Translations under genes and position numbers: made by a program
Shown here: piece by piece, positions 45,763 to 54,316 of the stretch
Position numbering within the stretch: position 1 is the first letter of the stretch
Layout of the letters: each line of letters starts with the position of its first letter
From: Candidatus Omnitrophota bacterium
Lineage (GTDB): Bacteria; Hinthialibacterota; Hinthialibacteria; OLB16
Direction of reading: 5' to 3'
NCBI GenBank assembly: GCA_020632575.1
Contig: JACKFH010000019.1
Location: 1-64,000, forward strand
DNA: 64,000 nt
Notes under the pieces: model-generated
What the model saw: the letters and a program-made list of their open reading frames with translations, nothing else
Told to the model about the DNA's origin: nothing
Database searches by the model: none

Positions 45763-47682
45763 ATGTCGAAACTCCCGCTGTCCCCCAAATTCATTCTCGT
45801 TTTCCTTGTCGCTGTTCCTGTATTCCTTCCCTTTGCCGATGCCGCTGTTCCGGAAACTATCACCATCCAGGGGACTCTCGAAGATCCTAGTGGAGGCCCC
45901 ATGACCGGAACCTATCACTATGCGGTTCGCATCTGGGACGCCTCGGTTGGGGGGAGCTTGTTGAGGATCTCAGAAGGTCTAATGACACCCTCCGAATCCG
46001 GGAGATTCTCCTTGGAATTGGATATGGAGGACGTGTTTGTTCCCCCGGCGCAAGCCTGGTATGACTTGGCGGTGGATACCGACAACGACGGGATCGAGGA
46101 AGAGGAATTCTTCCCCGACCGCGTCCGCTTCCACAGCGTTCCCTTTGCCCGAATCGCGGCCAATGCAGAACAATTAGGCGGGCAATCCGCAAGCGGTTTC
46201 GTTCAAAGCGGGTCGCTCTCAGTAGAGGTTTGGAGTCTCACCGGTAATACAACGGGCGCTGGCAATTTCCTCGGAACCACAAACGCGCAGCCCTTGGAGT
46301 TGAGGGTCAACAATCTGCGTGGTTTTACGCTGATTCCACACGCGAACAGCCCCAATCTGGTGGGGGGACATGCGGCCAATACGGTTGGAACCACAGTTGA
46401 GGGAGGAACCATCGGCGGGGGAGGAACATCGGTGGCTCCCAATGAGGTCGCCGGGAACTATGGCACCGTGAGCGGTGGCAAGAGCAACTGTGCGAGTGGT
46501 GAGTACACGACAGTCGGCGGCGGTATCTCTAATGTGGCCACGGAATCTTTTGCGACGGTAGGTGGAGGGGATTTTAACCAATCCAGGTCGTGGGCGACCA
46601 CAGTAGCGGGCGGGAGCAGGAACGATGCGAACAGTGCGGATGCGACAGTCGGCGGCGGGTCGTATAACACTGCTAACGGTTATGCCTCAGTCATCGCTGG
46701 GGGTGGAGGCCTTTTTGAATCTGGCGCCTCGGGTAACACAGCCAGCGGCTCCTGGAGTGTCATTGGAGGAGGTCATGGAAACGTTTCCAGCGCCATTTCA
46801 ACGACCGTATCCGGAGGCTCCAACAATTCGGCTACCGAAACGTACGCAACAGTTGGAGGTGGCAATTTTAACACCGCGAACGGATACGCCTCTGTGGTTT
46901 CCGGAGGGGGCGGAGTATACGCTTGGGGAAACGCCGGCAATGTTGCGAGTGCCTCATGGAGTACGGTCGGCGGCGGTAGCCAGAATGCCGCTACAAATCT
47001 TTGGGCAACAGTCGGTGGGGGCGACCATAACCAGGCCGAAGGGATGTCAAGCACAATTGCCGGAGGTGATCACAATCTTGTTGAAGGCAGGATGGCAACT
47101 ATTGGTGGGGGAGATCAAAACGTCGCACAGGGTTCTCACGCCACGGTAACCGGGGGATATCGCAACCATGCGGATGAGTTTTTTGCCACGGTAGCTGGGG
47201 GACTTAATAACCAGGCGCTTGGTGCGGCCTCGGCCATCGCCGGTGGTGACAGTAATTACGCACTTGGTCATTGCTCGGCCATTCCAGGCGGTCTTACCAA
47301 CGAAGCCAGCGGCGAAACCAGCTTGGCGGCAGGTCGTAGGGCGAAGGCGATTGGCGATGGTTCTTTTGTCTGGGGAGACAGCAACAATAAAGACATCTAT
47401 GCCTGGAATGATGACGAATTCGTTGTAAGGGCCACAGGCGGCTTCTGGTTCATCACCGCCATCAACGAAAACGGTGTGCCCACCGAGGGGATGCGGTTGC
47501 CCGCGGGAACGAGCGCTTGGATCCCGATCGGATCGCCCAAAGCGGCCGCCAGAGAAGATTCAGCCAGCACGATTGAGTTGTTGCGGAATGAGAATGTGGA
47601 GTTGAAGGCGCGGGTGGAGAGTCTGGAGACACGAATGGCCTCCTTGGAAAGTCTCACCGCAGGGAAAGCCATGGAGCAGTAA
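45763..47682 (+). CDS. Exported YadA-head-repeat protein with coiled-coil tail, copy 1
   Basis: 639 aa; AAGGAGGG 9 nt upstream, signal peptide (FILVFLVAVPVFLPFADA-AV). Residues about 28-150 form a beta-rich domain (VPETITIQGTLEDP, YAVRIWDASVGG, RVRFHSVPFARIAANAEQL) common to three paralogs here. Residues about 213-525 are about 14-residue left-handed-helix-type repeats of the form T-V-x-G-G-x-x-N-x-A-x-G, as in YadA/Hia head domains. A short conserved segment (GSFVWGD, ATGGFWFITAI, GTSAWIPIG) follows. The last 40 residues are a coiled coil (IELLRNENVELKARVESLETRM). There is no C-terminal YadA beta-barrel anchor, so it is not a complete trimeric autotransporter; a trimeric fibre held by other means is inference. 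Confidence 0.88.
   Translation: MSKLPLSPKFILVFLVAVPVFLPFADAAVPETITIQGTLEDPSGGPMTGTYHYAVRIWDASVGGSLLRISEGLMTPSESGRFSLELDMEDVFVPPAQAWYDLAVDTDNDGIEEEEFFPDRVRFHSVPFARIAANAEQLGGQSASGFVQSGSLSVEVWSLTGNTTGAGNFLGTTNAQPLELRVNNLRGFTLIPHANSPNLVGGHAANTVGTTVEGGTIGGGGTSVAPNEVAGNYGTVSGGKSNCASGEYTTVGGGISNVATESFATVGGGDFNQSRSWATTVAGGSRNDANSADATVGGGSYNTANGYASVIAGGGGLFESGASGNTASGSWSVIGGGHGNVSSAISTTVSGGSNNSATETYATVGGGNFNTANGYASVVSGGGGVYAWGNAGNVASASWSTVGGGSQNAATNLWATVGGGDHNQAEGMSSTIAGGDHNLVEGRMATIGGGDQNVAQGSHATVTGGYRNHADEFFATVAGGLNNQALGAASAIAGGDSNYALGHCSAIPGGLTNEASGETSLAAGRRAKAIGDGSFVWGDSNNKDIYAWNDDEFVVRATGGFWFITAINENGVPTEGMRLPAGTSAWIPIGSPKAAAREDSASTIELLRNENVELKARVESLETRMASLESLTAGKAMEQ
46398..47340 (+). repeat. YadA-head-type repeat array, copy 1
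   Basis: In-frame array of roughly 42-nt units encoding GGG-x-x-N-x-A motifs. The units differ in sequence, so the array is old rather than recently amplified. Confidence 0.75.
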
Positions 47683-47722
47683 CGTCTTTCACATTCCGAG
47701 GGGGCGTTCATGGACAGGCGGC

Positions 47723-47882
47723 GATGGATTCGCCTATTCGCTTCCAGTATACTTTATCTTATCTAATGGGGCTTGATCCGCGATCCCGCGGCAAGTTGGT
47801 CCGCCCTCCTTAGCAAGAGAGATCTCGTCTGGGGTTTCTCGCTATCCATCCAATCGCGTCCACTGCAAGGAGGGCGTGTGCC
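47723..47882 (+). promoter_or_regulatory. 160-nt conserved promoter/leader, copy 2
   Basis: Copy of the leader at 45603-45762 with few substitutions and no length change. TATACT is at 47748-47753, anti-Shine-Dalgarno CGCCCTCCTT at 47802-47811 and AAGGAGGGCG at 47867-47876; the pairing remains perfect. Confidence 0.7.
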
Positions 47883-48989
47883 ATGTCGAAACTCCCGCTG
47901 TCCCCCAAAGTCATTCTCGTTTCTCTCGTCACTGTGTTTTGCCTAGGGTGTGAACAACAAGACCTGCCGACACTCGGTGTCTCAGCTGAGCAGCGAGTGC
48001 GGTTGGATCGGATGAAAGCCAGTGGCCCGAACGCGTCACTCACTATTCTCCCGGCACGAGTTGCCGGGAATCCATTCGATCGCGTCACAGAAGCAATTGG
48101 TTTGCTACTCGAGCAGCAAGGACTAAAAAACATCGAACTTGGGAAAACCCCCTTCGACCCTGGAAACAACAAATGGGTGGAGCAGATGAGCGCGGCTCTC
48201 GGTGAATTTGTCAACCAGAACCCAATCACAACTGAGTACGCACTCTACGAAGATTTGTATCCCAATAGGATGCGGGCGATAATTGTCGATGCGAGCGGCG
48301 ATTTGGTCTGGAACGTCCGTCTGACTCCGAAGGATAAGGTGTGGAAGAAGAGGGGAGGCAGCCAAGACTTGATGGTCTGCGTCGAAATATTGGTTCAAAG
48401 CTTAGCACCCCAGTTCGGCCTCAACGAGGAAACCGCCAAGGCCGCCAAGCCCGGCAAGATGGCGCGAATCATGGATGAGCGAAGCGGCATACCTCCCGAA
48501 GAGGAAACAGCAGCTCTGCCTGAACGCCAAAAGATAATGAAGGAAATGGGACAGAAGGCCACCCTGATGATCTTCGCATCTCGGATAGGTGGGACAACGG
48601 TGGACACGGCCAGCGCCGGCAACCTCGTGAAGATAATCAACGCTGCAGGGCTATGCAGGGCCGTATCCGCCGAGCAAACCGTATTGCTCAAGGCGCCTTT
48701 GGAAGACCCGAATGAGATGAAGAAATTGTGGGACTTGGCGCGTGAGTTCAGGGATTATGTAAAACAGAATCCGTCGGATGCGGATTATGTTCTTTACGCG
48801 GACTATGTCTTCACTCCCGACAACTGGGAGTGGGGAATGGTGCATTTCGTGGTCTGCGACCGGACGGGCGAGTGGGTGATCGTGGACATGCAGAACTCGC
48901 ATCAACCCGATTACCAGAGCATCAAGCCGACATCAAGGGAAGGCTGCGACCAACTTCTGGTCAAACGACTCGAGGATTATCTGCGATAG
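47883..48989 (+). CDS. Probable lipoprotein of two related domains, using the adhesin signal cassette
   Basis: 368 aa. The first 18 residues (MSKLPLSPKVILVSLVTV) are nearly those of the YadA-head paralogs, then FCLGC gives a lipobox. The mature protein is unrelated to those proteins. It has two similar halves: about 50-180 (ASLTILPARVAGNPFD, EFVNQNPITTEYALYED, IVDASGDLVWNV) and about 215-368 (ATLMIFASRIGGTTVD, DYVKQNPSDADYVLYADY, VVCDRTGEWVIVDMQNSH, LLVKRLEDYL). I recognise the family only as conserved hypothetical proteins of environmental bacteria. Its leader is shared with the adhesin-like genes, so co-regulation is likely. Function unknown. Confidence 0.82.
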   Translation: MSKLPLSPKVILVSLVTVFCLGCEQQDLPTLGVSAEQRVRLDRMKASGPNASLTILPARVAGNPFDRVTEAIGLLLEQQGLKNIELGKTPFDPGNNKWVEQMSAALGEFVNQNPITTEYALYEDLYPNRMRAIIVDASGDLVWNVRLTPKDKVWKKRGGSQDLMVCVEILVQSLAPQFGLNEETAKAAKPGKMARIMDERSGIPPEEETAALPERQKIMKEMGQKATLMIFASRIGGTTVDTASAGNLVKIINAAGLCRAVSAEQTVLLKAPLEDPNEMKKLWDLAREFRDYVKQNPSDADYVLYADYVFTPDNWEWGMVHFVVCDRTGEWVIVDMQNSHQPDYQSIKPTSREGCDQLLVKRLEDYLR

Positions 48990-49232
48990 AAGTGCGCTCG
49001 GTCCAGGTAGGAGTGTCGCCCACAAGCCTGACTGGAGACGAGAAAAACAAGATGGCAGTCCAAGGAAGTTCATTCAAGATGAACTACGAGAGGATGCTGT
49101 TTGAATACGAAGAGTGCCCGCCCATAAACAAACAGTTTCTCCACCACAAGGAGTCGCGTCATTTTGCGGCCATGCCCGCAAGCAAGAGCCGATAGCGATT
49201 CCCATTTCAGTTGTATGAGGAGGGTGTGCGCC

Positions 49233-51458
49233 ATGTTGCAACCTCAAACTTCGTTCACTCAAATCGCAATACGGGTCTTCACGTCAGTTGTCTTGTTCAT
49301 AGCGGCTCACAGTGGCTGGGCGGTGGTGCCCGAAACCATCACGATCCAAGGGACACTGGAGGCCCCTGGCGGAGGTCCCCTGACCGGAAGTTACATCTCT
49401 GCCGTGCGTATCTGGGACGCTTCGGTGGGAGGGAACCTGCTGGCAAATTCATTCAACCCGATCACGCTTTCGGACTCCGGCCGGTTCACCCTCGAACTCC
49501 TGTTGGAGGATGTCTTTGTTCCTCCGGCGCAGGCTTGGTATGACCTGGCGGTGGATTTCGATGGTAACGGCATCGAGGAGGAGGAATTTTTCCTACAACG
49601 TGTCCGATTCCACAGCGTCCCCTTCGCCCGTGTGGCGGCCGACAGCGAACGGCTCGAGGGGCAACCGGCCTCGGCTTTTCTAACCACCCAGTCGCTGGGA
49701 TCGAGCGCCTGGAGTCTGGATGGAAACGCCCCCGCAACCGGCAACTTCTTGGGAACCACCAATAACAAACCAGTCGAGTTGAGAGCAAACAACCTGCGTG
49801 CCCTCGTCTTGATCCCGCACATCGGCAGTCCCAACCTGGTGGGAGGACACTCTTCTAATGCGATCACTTCTTCTGTGGAAGGAGGAACGATTGGAGGAGG
49901 CGGAAACGCCTCGGCTCCGAACGAAGTCGCGGGAAGTTATGGAACGATCGGCGGTGGCAGGAACAACACCGTGCAGAGTCAGGATTCGACGGTTTCCGGG
50001 GGGCAAAGCAACAAAGCCCTTGGGAGTATCGCGACTGTCGGTGGGGGAGATTCCAATGTCGCCACAAACGATGCGGACACGGTTAGCGGTGGTCAGGGGA
50101 ATGTAGCGAGTGGAGGCGGGGCGACCATCGGCGGCGGTGGCGGTAACCAGGCTACCGCTCTGTTTTCGACGGTTGGAGGCGGGGGTCTTTCGGACTTCTC
50201 CGATCCGATGTCGGGAAACAGGATTACAGCGAGTTATGGGACAATCAGTGGGGGTGGCGACAACAAGGTGGAGGGTATCTATTCAACCATTGCTGGCGGC
50301 CACTCGAATCATGCCGCAACCGATTACGCCTCTATCGGCGGAGGATTCGCCAATCAGATTCCGGGGGCTTACAGCGCCATCGGCGGAGGATTCGCCAACA
50401 TTGCAGAGGGTGGGGACGCCACGATCGGAGGCGGCGCTGATAATAGGTGTTCGGGTGGATTCGCCACCATCGGTGGGGGAAATGTAAATGTAGCGGGAGG
50501 TTTGGCCACGACGATTGCTGGAGGCGGCTACAACCAGGCGACAGATTATGCGGCCACCATCGGAGGAGGGTTGGGAAATTCGGCGCACGGGCGGTATTCC
50601 ACAATCGCCGGCGGCGGAAGGACCGATTTAGAAGATCCGAATACCGGAAACCGGGTGACCGGAAACTATGGGACGATCGGCGGCGGGGGAGGAAACCAGG
50701 CGGGGGACGATTCGGGAGATGGTAACGAAGCGACATACGCCACTGTCGGCGGCGGCAGAGAAAACAAGGCTCAGGGTCGTCACGCTGTAATCGCTGGCGG
50801 ACAGAACAATGTAGCGGTTTCTTCCGGTGCGACCATAGGAGGGGGTTCCCTCAATGAGGCCGCTGACAAAGCGACCGTTGGAGGCGGCTTTCTCAATAAG
50901 GCCATCGGCTCCAATACCACAATCGCCGGGGGACAAGAGAATCGAGCCGATGGCGATGATTCTGCTATCGGCGGAGGAAGCGGAAACGAAACAAGTGGTC
51001 ATCATTCTGTGATCGCGGGAGGCGTTGGAAACCACGCGGGAGGTTACGGTTCTACCGTTCCAGGTGGGTTGTCGAATGAAGCTTCGGGTAGGTTCAGCTT
51101 CGCAGCGGGGTATTTCGCCAGGGCCAACGGTGACGGGTCTTTTGTCTGGGGTGATGGCCACGACAAAGGTATCTACGCCCATGGGGACAACCAATTCGTC
51201 GCCCGCGCTACGGGGGGCTTTTGGCTGATCACCGCCATCGATGGGAACGGCGTTCCGACCCAGGGGATGATGCTGCCCGAGGGAACGAGTGCTTGGGTCC
51301 CGATCGGAGGCCCCAAGTCAGCCGTCAGTGAGGAGGCGGCCGCGGCGCTTGAGACATTGCAGAGAGAAAATGCGGAGTTGAAAACGAAGGTGGAGATTCT
51401 GGAAACGCGAATGGCTTCCTTGGAAAATCTCACCATGGGGAAAGCTGCGGAGAACTAA
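49233..51458 (+). CDS. Exported YadA-head-repeat protein with coiled-coil tail, copy 2
   Basis: The ATG at 49233 has GAGGAGGG about 8 nt upstream and starts a signal peptide (VFTSVVLFIAAHSGWA-VV); 741 aa. The N-terminal domain is closely similar to its two neighbours (VPETITIQGTLEAP, SAVRIWDASVGG, RVRFHSVPFARVAADSERL). A YadA-head-type array follows from about residue 215 to 625. Then come GSFVWGDGHDKGIYA, ATGGFWLITAIDGNGVPTQG and a C-terminal coiled coil (LETLQRENAELKTKVEILETRM). Unlike copies 1 and 3 it has a different signal peptide and lacks the 160-nt leader, so it is probably regulated differently. No membrane anchor. Confidence 0.88.
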   Translation: MLQPQTSFTQIAIRVFTSVVLFIAAHSGWAVVPETITIQGTLEAPGGGPLTGSYISAVRIWDASVGGNLLANSFNPITLSDSGRFTLELLLEDVFVPPAQAWYDLAVDFDGNGIEEEEFFLQRVRFHSVPFARVAADSERLEGQPASAFLTTQSLGSSAWSLDGNAPATGNFLGTTNNKPVELRANNLRALVLIPHIGSPNLVGGHSSNAITSSVEGGTIGGGGNASAPNEVAGSYGTIGGGRNNTVQSQDSTVSGGQSNKALGSIATVGGGDSNVATNDADTVSGGQGNVASGGGATIGGGGGNQATALFSTVGGGGLSDFSDPMSGNRITASYGTISGGGDNKVEGIYSTIAGGHSNHAATDYASIGGGFANQIPGAYSAIGGGFANIAEGGDATIGGGADNRCSGGFATIGGGNVNVAGGLATTIAGGGYNQATDYAATIGGGLGNSAHGRYSTIAGGGRTDLEDPNTGNRVTGNYGTIGGGGGNQAGDDSGDGNEATYATVGGGRENKAQGRHAVIAGGQNNVAVSSGATIGGGSLNEAADKATVGGGFLNKAIGSNTTIAGGQENRADGDDSAIGGGSGNETSGHHSVIAGGVGNHAGGYGSTVPGGLSNEASGRFSFAAGYFARANGDGSFVWGDGHDKGIYAHGDNQFVARATGGFWLITAIDGNGVPTQGMMLPEGTSAWVPIGGPKSAVSEEAAAALETLQRENAELKTKVEILETRMASLENLTMGKAAEN
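49875..51110 (+). repeat. YadA-head-type repeat array, copy 2
   Basis: Longer in-frame array of GGG-x-x-N-x-A repeats. It includes two units with an inserted loop (FSDPMSGNRITASYG and LEDPNTGNRVTGNYG), showing duplication within the array. Confidence 0.75.
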
Positions 51459-51500
51459 AGTTTTCGATTCATCCCGATGAGGTATTCATTGATACTTGGC

Positions 51501-51660
51501 GATGGAATCGACCTTTCGCTTGCAGTATACTCTTCGTTGTCTAATGAGGCTTGACCCGCAATTCCGTGGCAAATCAACCCGCCCCTCTTAGCATGAGGAA
51601 CCTCGTCTGGGGTTTCTCACCACCCATCCATTCGCGTCCACTGCAAGGAGGGCGTGTGCC
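51501..51660 (+). promoter_or_regulatory. 160-nt conserved promoter/leader, copy 3 (diverged)
   Basis: Same length and order as copies 1 and 2 but more diverged. TATACT is at 51526-51531. The anti-Shine-Dalgarno reads CGCCCCTCTT (51580-51589) against AAGGAGGGCG (51645-51654), leaving one mismatch and one G-U pair; the inner GCA/TGC pairing is kept. Confidence 0.65.
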
Positions 51661-54132
51661 ATGTCGAAACTCCCGTTGTATGCCAGAGTCATTTTCGTTT
51701 TCCTCGTCACGGTGTTTTTGTTCGTTCCCATTGTCGCCGCCACAGTCCCTGAAACCATCACGATCCAGGGGATTCTGGAAGCGCCGGGAGAAGGTCCCTT
51801 GACCGGGAACTATTTGAGCGCGGTTCGCGTCTGGGACGCCTCCATAAGCGGTAATCTGCTGGCCAATTCGTTCAATCCAATCACCCTATCGGATTCAGGT
51901 CGGTTCACGATCGAACTCCTGTTGGAAGATGTATTTGTTGCTCCCGCGCAGGCCTGGTACGACTTGGCTGTGGATGTCGATGGCGACGGCGTCGAGGAGG
52001 AAGAGTTCTTTCCCCAACGTGTCCGTTTTCACAGCGTCCCCTTCGCCCGGATGGCGGCTGACAGCGAACGGCTCAAGGGGCAACCCGCCTCCGCCTTCCT
52101 GACGACCCAGTCGGTGGGATCGAGCGCCTGGAGTCTGGAGGGGAACGCTCCCTCCCCGGGAAAGTTTCTGGGAACCACCAACAACGAACCGGTCGAGTTG
52201 AGAGCAAACGACTTGCGAGCTCTGGTCCTGATCCCGCATAGCGGCAGCCCCAACCTCATCGGCGGACATGGTTCCAACACGGTGGCCGTAGCAGCGGAGG
52301 GAGGAACGATCGGAGGAGGCGGCAACGCCTCGGCTCCCAATGAAGTCGTGGGGAGTTATGGGACCGTGGGAGGCGGCAAGTATAACCGAGCGCATGGCAA
52401 CGCCTCGACTGTCTCGGGCGGTCAGAGCAACGAAGCGCTGGGGAGTATCGCGACGGTTGGTGGAGGCGATTCCAATGTCGCCACCTTTGACGCGGACACT
52501 GTCAGCGGGGGCCAAGGAAATCTGGCGAGCGGTGGTGGAGCGACCGTCGGCGGCGGGGGGGGCAACTATGCCTCGGCTCTTTTCGCGACTGTTGGGGGAG
52601 GGGGACTTTCGAACCTTTCTAACGCATCGTCAGGCAACCAAGTCTCCAATAGCTACGGGACGATCGCGGGAGGGGGAAACAACAAAGCGTACGGAGAGTA
52701 CTCGAGCGTATCGGGAGGTGGTTCGAATTCCTCGATCGGCGCCTACACGGCAGTTGGAGGGGGATCGGAGAACCGTGCCGAGGGTGAGCATTCCAATGTT
52801 GGCGGAGGCGATACGAACAGTTCTCGCGGCGATTACGCTACCATCGGAGGGGGCGCGGGAAACACAGCGCGGGCAGGCTGGAACACAATTTCCGGAGGCT
52901 CCAACAATTCCGCCACCGGAGACTATTCCAGTGTCGGCGGAGGGTACATCAATCAGGTTCAGAGTTCATACTCCACGATCGCCGGAGGCTACGATAATAC
53001 GACTATCGCCAATTCCCCCGGCTCCTTTATCGGAGGGGGTCGCGCCAATACCGCGAGCGCGGACTATGCCACTATCGCAGGCGGGAATCAGAACGAGGCG
53101 TATGGCGTCTATTCTTCCATCGGCGGAGGAAACGGCAACAAAGGCCATGCTTTCTCGACTGTAGCTGGTGGATATCACAATGATGCAAGCTTTTCCTCAT
53201 GTGTCGGTGGTGGCGACACCAACGCGGCCACGGGAACCTGGGCCACCGTGGCTGGTGGAGACCACAATAATGCGTGGGGAAAGCAGTCCTTCGTTGGCGG
53301 AGGAGTGGGGAACAGAGCCAGTGGCGACTGGGCGGTCGTTGCCGGTGGACACGAAAACGTGGCGAGCAACTTCTATTCTTTTGTCGGCGGGGGAATCGAC
53401 AATAGGGCCGATGGAGAACACGCTGACGTGGTCGGCGGGAACATGAACAAAGCAAGTGGCTCTCATTCCTTTGTTGGAGGCGGGTATGACAATGATGCCA
53501 GCGCGAGCTTTGCGGTTGTTGCCGGAGGGTATGAAAACAAGGCCAGAGGGGATAATTCCTCGGTTCCGGGTGGATCCGTAAACGATGCTTTAGGCGTCAA
53601 CAGCTTTGCGGCGGGCCATAGAGCCAAAGCATTCGGCAACGGCTCCTTCGTTTGGGGGGATAAAAGAGAGGCCGACATCAACTCTTGGTTGCCCAATGAG
53701 TTTGTCGCCCGCGCCACCGGAGGTTTCTGGTTGATCACCGCGATTGATGGAAACGGTGTTCCGACCCAGGGGATGATGTTGCCCGCGGGAACGAGCGCTT
53801 GGGTTCCGATCGGGGGCCCCAAGTCAGCCGCCAGTGAGGAAACAGTCGAGGTCTGGTTCACCGACTACGGTTTCGGTCAGCTCGAAAATGGTCGCGTGGT
53901 CATCGCGATCGACCCTCTCTTCGCCGAAACTGTCAACCTCGAAGAGCCTTACCATGTGTTCGTGCAACTCAATGACAACCGGTGCGAGGGAGTAGCGGTG
54001 AAGGAGAAAACTGTGTCCAGCTTCGCCGTGGTCGAACTGAGAAACGGAAGTTCCAACGCTGAGTTCTCCTACCGGATCGCGGCGAAGCGCCGAGGTTTTG
54101 AGAAATACCGCATGAAGGAAGGACCAAACTGA
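51661..54132 (+). CDS. Exported YadA-head-repeat protein with globular C-terminal domain, copy 3
   Basis: 823 aa; AAGGAGGG upstream, signal peptide MSKLPLYARVIFVFLVTVF related to those at 45763 and 47883. The N-terminal domain is very close to copy 2 (NLLANSFNPITLSDSGRFT is shared). The head-type array spans about residues 212-655. After ATGGFWLITAI and GTSAWVPIG the coiled coil of the other two copies is replaced by a domain of about 95 residues (VEVWFTDYGFGQLENGRVVIAID, YHVFVQLNDNRCEGVAV, NAEFSYRIAAKRRGFEKYR). That domain is known at the ends of other bacterial tail-fibre-like repeat proteins and is thought to be a structural cap. No membrane anchor is visible. Confidence 0.88.
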   Translation: MSKLPLYARVIFVFLVTVFLFVPIVAATVPETITIQGILEAPGEGPLTGNYLSAVRVWDASISGNLLANSFNPITLSDSGRFTIELLLEDVFVAPAQAWYDLAVDVDGDGVEEEEFFPQRVRFHSVPFARMAADSERLKGQPASAFLTTQSVGSSAWSLEGNAPSPGKFLGTTNNEPVELRANDLRALVLIPHSGSPNLIGGHGSNTVAVAAEGGTIGGGGNASAPNEVVGSYGTVGGGKYNRAHGNASTVSGGQSNEALGSIATVGGGDSNVATFDADTVSGGQGNLASGGGATVGGGGGNYASALFATVGGGGLSNLSNASSGNQVSNSYGTIAGGGNNKAYGEYSSVSGGGSNSSIGAYTAVGGGSENRAEGEHSNVGGGDTNSSRGDYATIGGGAGNTARAGWNTISGGSNNSATGDYSSVGGGYINQVQSSYSTIAGGYDNTTIANSPGSFIGGGRANTASADYATIAGGNQNEAYGVYSSIGGGNGNKGHAFSTVAGGYHNDASFSSCVGGGDTNAATGTWATVAGGDHNNAWGKQSFVGGGVGNRASGDWAVVAGGHENVASNFYSFVGGGIDNRADGEHADVVGGNMNKASGSHSFVGGGYDNDASASFAVVAGGYENKARGDNSSVPGGSVNDALGVNSFAAGHRAKAFGNGSFVWGDKREADINSWLPNEFVARATGGFWLITAIDGNGVPTQGMMLPAGTSAWVPIGGPKSAASEETVEVWFTDYGFGQLENGRVVIAIDPLFAETVNLEEPYHVFVQLNDNRCEGVAVKEKTVSSFAVVELRNGSSNAEFSYRIAAKRRGFEKYRMKEGPN
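52296..53630 (+). repeat. YadA-head-type repeat array, copy 3
   Basis: The longest of the three arrays. Units again share the GGG-x-x-N-x-A pattern but differ in detail. The first several units match copy 2 closely, the rest do not, indicating recombination or independent expansion. Confidence 0.75.
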
Positions 54133-54316
54133 TAAACTTCTCGGGGGATTGGAAATGCTTCTCCATCAACATTCCCCGACAGGCATTTTCGCCACAACTT
54201 TCATGATCTGCTAACGTGAGCGCAGATCGTCTCCGGACGAATCGTAGGGTCCTGAATCTCCATTTTTCCTCTCTGGTCGATCCTCTGAATGCCCGGTTCA
54301 GTTCCAGGTTTGGCGT

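Noticed and set aside
45653..45904. Overlapping leader ORF (TTG start) open in all three leader copies
   Set aside because: It overlaps the signal peptide in another frame. Its conservation follows from DNA similarity, and changes between copies show no bias towards synonymous positions.
46398..53630. Regular short repeats suggesting a CRISPR array or satellite
   Set aside because: The repeats are in frame, diverged and encode GGG-x-x-N-x-A head-domain units; there are no identical direct repeats with unique spacers.
45763..54132. Annotation as trimeric autotransporter adhesins
   Set aside because: No C-terminal YadA anchor barrel is present in any of the three proteins.
54133..54316. Terminator between the third repeat protein and the ABC exporter
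   Set aside because: TCGGGG and CCCCGA arms exist near 54143-54172, but the loop is long and there is no T-run.
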